From the IMG/VR virus record IMGVR_UViG_3300020477_000080, positions 1 to 33,910 of that record: a stretch of 33,910 nt of DNA. One strand, given 5' to 3'. This document shows, one piece after another, positions 32,945 to 33,910 of the stretch (positions within the stretch are counted from its first letter, which is position 1; each line of letters begins with the position of its first letter). A program made the position numbers and the translations under genes. The stretch is from a virus. The notes under the pieces were generated by a model. It saw only the letters and a list, made by a program, of their open reading frames with translations. It did no database searches and had not been told where the DNA came from.

Positions 32945-33317
32945 CGTCTTCCCCTTCTGTGTTTTTTTCTTCGCTGTATTTAACAGCCATTTCAAAAACC
33001 GGAATACATGAAACCAATATAGCTTGCATGATTCTTGTTCCTGCCCAGAGACGAAGCTTCGCTTCTGTTACGTCGTAGATTTCTTCTCCGTCAACTGTGG
33101 ATTCTTGGATTGTCTTGTCGAATGCTTGAAGGCGTTCGTTTACCTCGGAACAAAGACTGTTAACCTCAGAAATCACACAGCCAAAAAAGATTCCACGTTG
33201 TTTTTCGGATGCGCCTTCCAACATCTTGTTAATTATCTCTGTAGTCATTTGGTTCTTACGTCGTTTCACGTACTTCAGCAAGTCTGGAAGACTCATGTCG
33301 TCGATCTCAAAGTCCAT
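32928..33317 (-). CDS. Unknown helical protein
   Basis: A 129-aa protein, helical and acidic at the ends, with a mildly hydrophobic middle (LWAGTRIMQAILVSCIPVFE) that is too polar around it to be confident of membrane insertion. The start MDFEIDDMSLPDLLKYVKRR is an acidic-basic amphipathic region. ATG at 33317 with GAGG about 6 nt upstream. No family recognised; it is the second gene of the leftward run. Confidence 0.65.
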   Translation of the reverse strand: MDFEIDDMSLPDLLKYVKRRKNQMTTEIINKMLEGASEKQRGIFFGCVISEVNSLCSEVNERLQAFDKTIQESTVDGEEIYDVTEAKLRLWAGTRIMQAILVSCIPVFEMAVKYSEEKNTEGEDVDRYH

Positions 33318-33334
33318 GTTTAACCTCTAGTCTT

Positions 33335-33640
33335 TCAATCAGAGCTTCTGATTGGTGTCGTTTTGAGTTTCCGTTCGGCTTGAACAGCGGCATAGAAAGC
33401 TTTCATGTTCCGTCGTTCGTCACGCCAATTCTGGAAATACGAACTTGTCTTTGCCAATCCCCATGCAGCAAAGCCCACGATATAGACGGGCAAGAGCATG
33501 AATGCAGCAATCAAACCATTGAAGAGAATTCCACCCAGGACAAGTGCCACGGTAATGAAACCAAGGTTATTGCGGTGTATGAGTTTGTTGATTCGTCCGT
33601 GGAACCATTCCATTGTGATGTCTTCTCGTTTGAGTTTCAT
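33335..33640 (-). CDS. Small membrane protein, unknown function
   Basis: A 101-aa protein with two adjacent membrane segments (about residues 26-45 and 46-65) flanked by basic ends, and a charged helical C-terminus (NWRDERRNMKAFYAAVQAER). The ATG at 33640 has AAGGAG 7 nt upstream; a longer reading to 33682 lacks a ribosome-binding site. It is the first gene of the visible leftward operon, following a 270-nt leader. Early phage membrane proteins are often exclusion or host-control factors, but nothing here shows this. Confidence 0.7.
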   Translation of the reverse strand: MKLKREDITMEWFHGRINKLIHRNNLGFITVALVLGGILFNGLIAAFMLLPVYIVGFAAWGLAKTSSYFQNWRDERRNMKAFYAAVQAERKLKTTPIRSSD

Positions 33641-33690
33641 TTCGTTCTCCTTATAAAAACGTACACAAATACAATTCGTCACAGAGATAA

Positions 33691-33771
33691 GAGAGAAGAC
33701 GAGGTTATTCGGGATAAACGTCTTTATTCCGTTAGGGCCGTGCCCAGCCCAAGTGCCACTCGTCTTCTCTC
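33691..33771. repeat. 13-bp inverted repeat enclosing two hairpins
   Basis: GAGAGAAGACGAG (33691-33703) pairs perfectly with CTCGTCTTCTCTC (33759-33771). Inside, 33710-33718 pairs with 33723-33731 (9 bp, one G-U on the plus strand) around a CGTC tetraloop. TTAGGGC (33732-33738) pairs with GCCCAA (33747-33752) with one bulge. The whole is a possible 81-nt three-way junction. The G-U pair would be an A-C mismatch in the opposite strand, weakly favouring a plus-strand RNA. Confidence 0.6.
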
Positions 33772-33826
33772 CGTTAGCGTAGTAGTTAATGCCTTACGTC
33801 ATATCGGGAACGCTCTCCCCCCCCGA

Positions 33827-33886
33827 GAAGCCCGGCAGCTTTGCTGCCAGGGCTTCGAGGGTGCGGGTTGGTGCCCGCTTGCGGGC
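33827..33886. repeat. Two GC-rich hairpins near right edge
   Basis: GAAGCCCGGCAGC (33827-33839) pairs with GCTGCC-A-GGGCTTC (33843-33856), 13 bp with one bulged A and a TTT loop. GCCCG (33873-33877) pairs with CGGGC (33882-33886) around CTTG. Neither is followed by a T-run on the plus strand. Confidence 0.65.
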
Positions 33887-33910
33887 CAGGTACTACGAAG
33901 CCGAAGGCCG

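Larger units (their letters stand above)
33641..33910. other. Non-coding right end: leader and hairpin cluster
   Basis: No credible gene is seen in these 270 nt. It contains the branched element at 33691-33771 and GC-rich hairpins at 33827-33856 and 33873-33886, plus the start of another (GGCCTTCGGC on the minus strand) at the edge. It precedes the first leftward gene and could hold an early promoter, replication origin or genome-end signal. I could not identify a clear promoter. Confidence 0.5.

Noticed and set aside
1-33910. CRISPR array, insertion sequence, integrase or attachment site
   Set aside because: No regularly spaced repeats, transposase or integrase-like protein was seen anywhere in the window.

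Overview
The window is part of the genome of a tailed double-stranded DNA phage with a short tail (podovirus morphology). The gene order portal, scaffold, major capsid protein, two tail tubular proteins, internal virion proteins and T7-type tail fibre follows the T7 morphogenesis plan. Two features differ from T7: both terminase genes stand upstream of the portal, and a Bbp19-like gene lies between portal and scaffold. A T7-like holin, a coiled-coil membrane protein resembling an inner-membrane spanin, a possible lipoprotein, and three exported proteins with classical signal peptides point to a Gram-negative host. No integrase, repressor, tRNA, CRISPR array, DNA polymerase or RNA polymerase is visible, so part of the genome probably lies outside the window. 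A leftward gene is cut by the left edge.

Right arm (195-27393, + strand). Terminase small and large subunits (with a very long out-of-frame overlap), a small conserved protein, portal, Bbp19-like protein, scaffold, capsid, a second capsid-region protein and a strong hairpin terminator at 6788-6840. Then come tail tubular proteins A and B, a GNAT-like small virion protein, and four internal or ejection proteins of 167, 419, 1001 and 2663 aa, followed by the tail fibre. From 10126 to 23312 every junction overlaps by 1-4 nt, so this is one tightly coupled operon. After the fibre come three short exported proteins, then a candidate inner spanin, a holin and a small lipoprotein-like protein.

Left arm (33640-27390, - strand). 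A membrane protein, three unknown proteins, a DUF932 protein, an unknown protein, a small basic protein, a Rad52-family annealing protein, a winged-helix protein, a protein with a Trp-rich replication-protein-like motif, an unknown protein, and an M15-type endolysin whose stop codon overlaps that of the last right-arm gene. One gene, a PD-(D/E)XK Holliday-junction-resolvase-like nuclease (30303-30761, +), is embedded in the opposite orientation. It starts 13 bp from the start of a leftward gene and ends inside another.

The least expected content is non-coding. About 480 bp (28834-29316) carry no credible gene but contain six or more consecutive hairpins, including a perfect 14-bp stem. Further long inverted repeats sit upstream of leftward genes at 32081-32149 and 33691-33771. 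Two of these elements can be drawn as three-way junctions, so a structured RNA or a set of cis-regulatory RNA elements is a reasonable hypothesis. It rests on base-pairing seen by eye, not on covariation.
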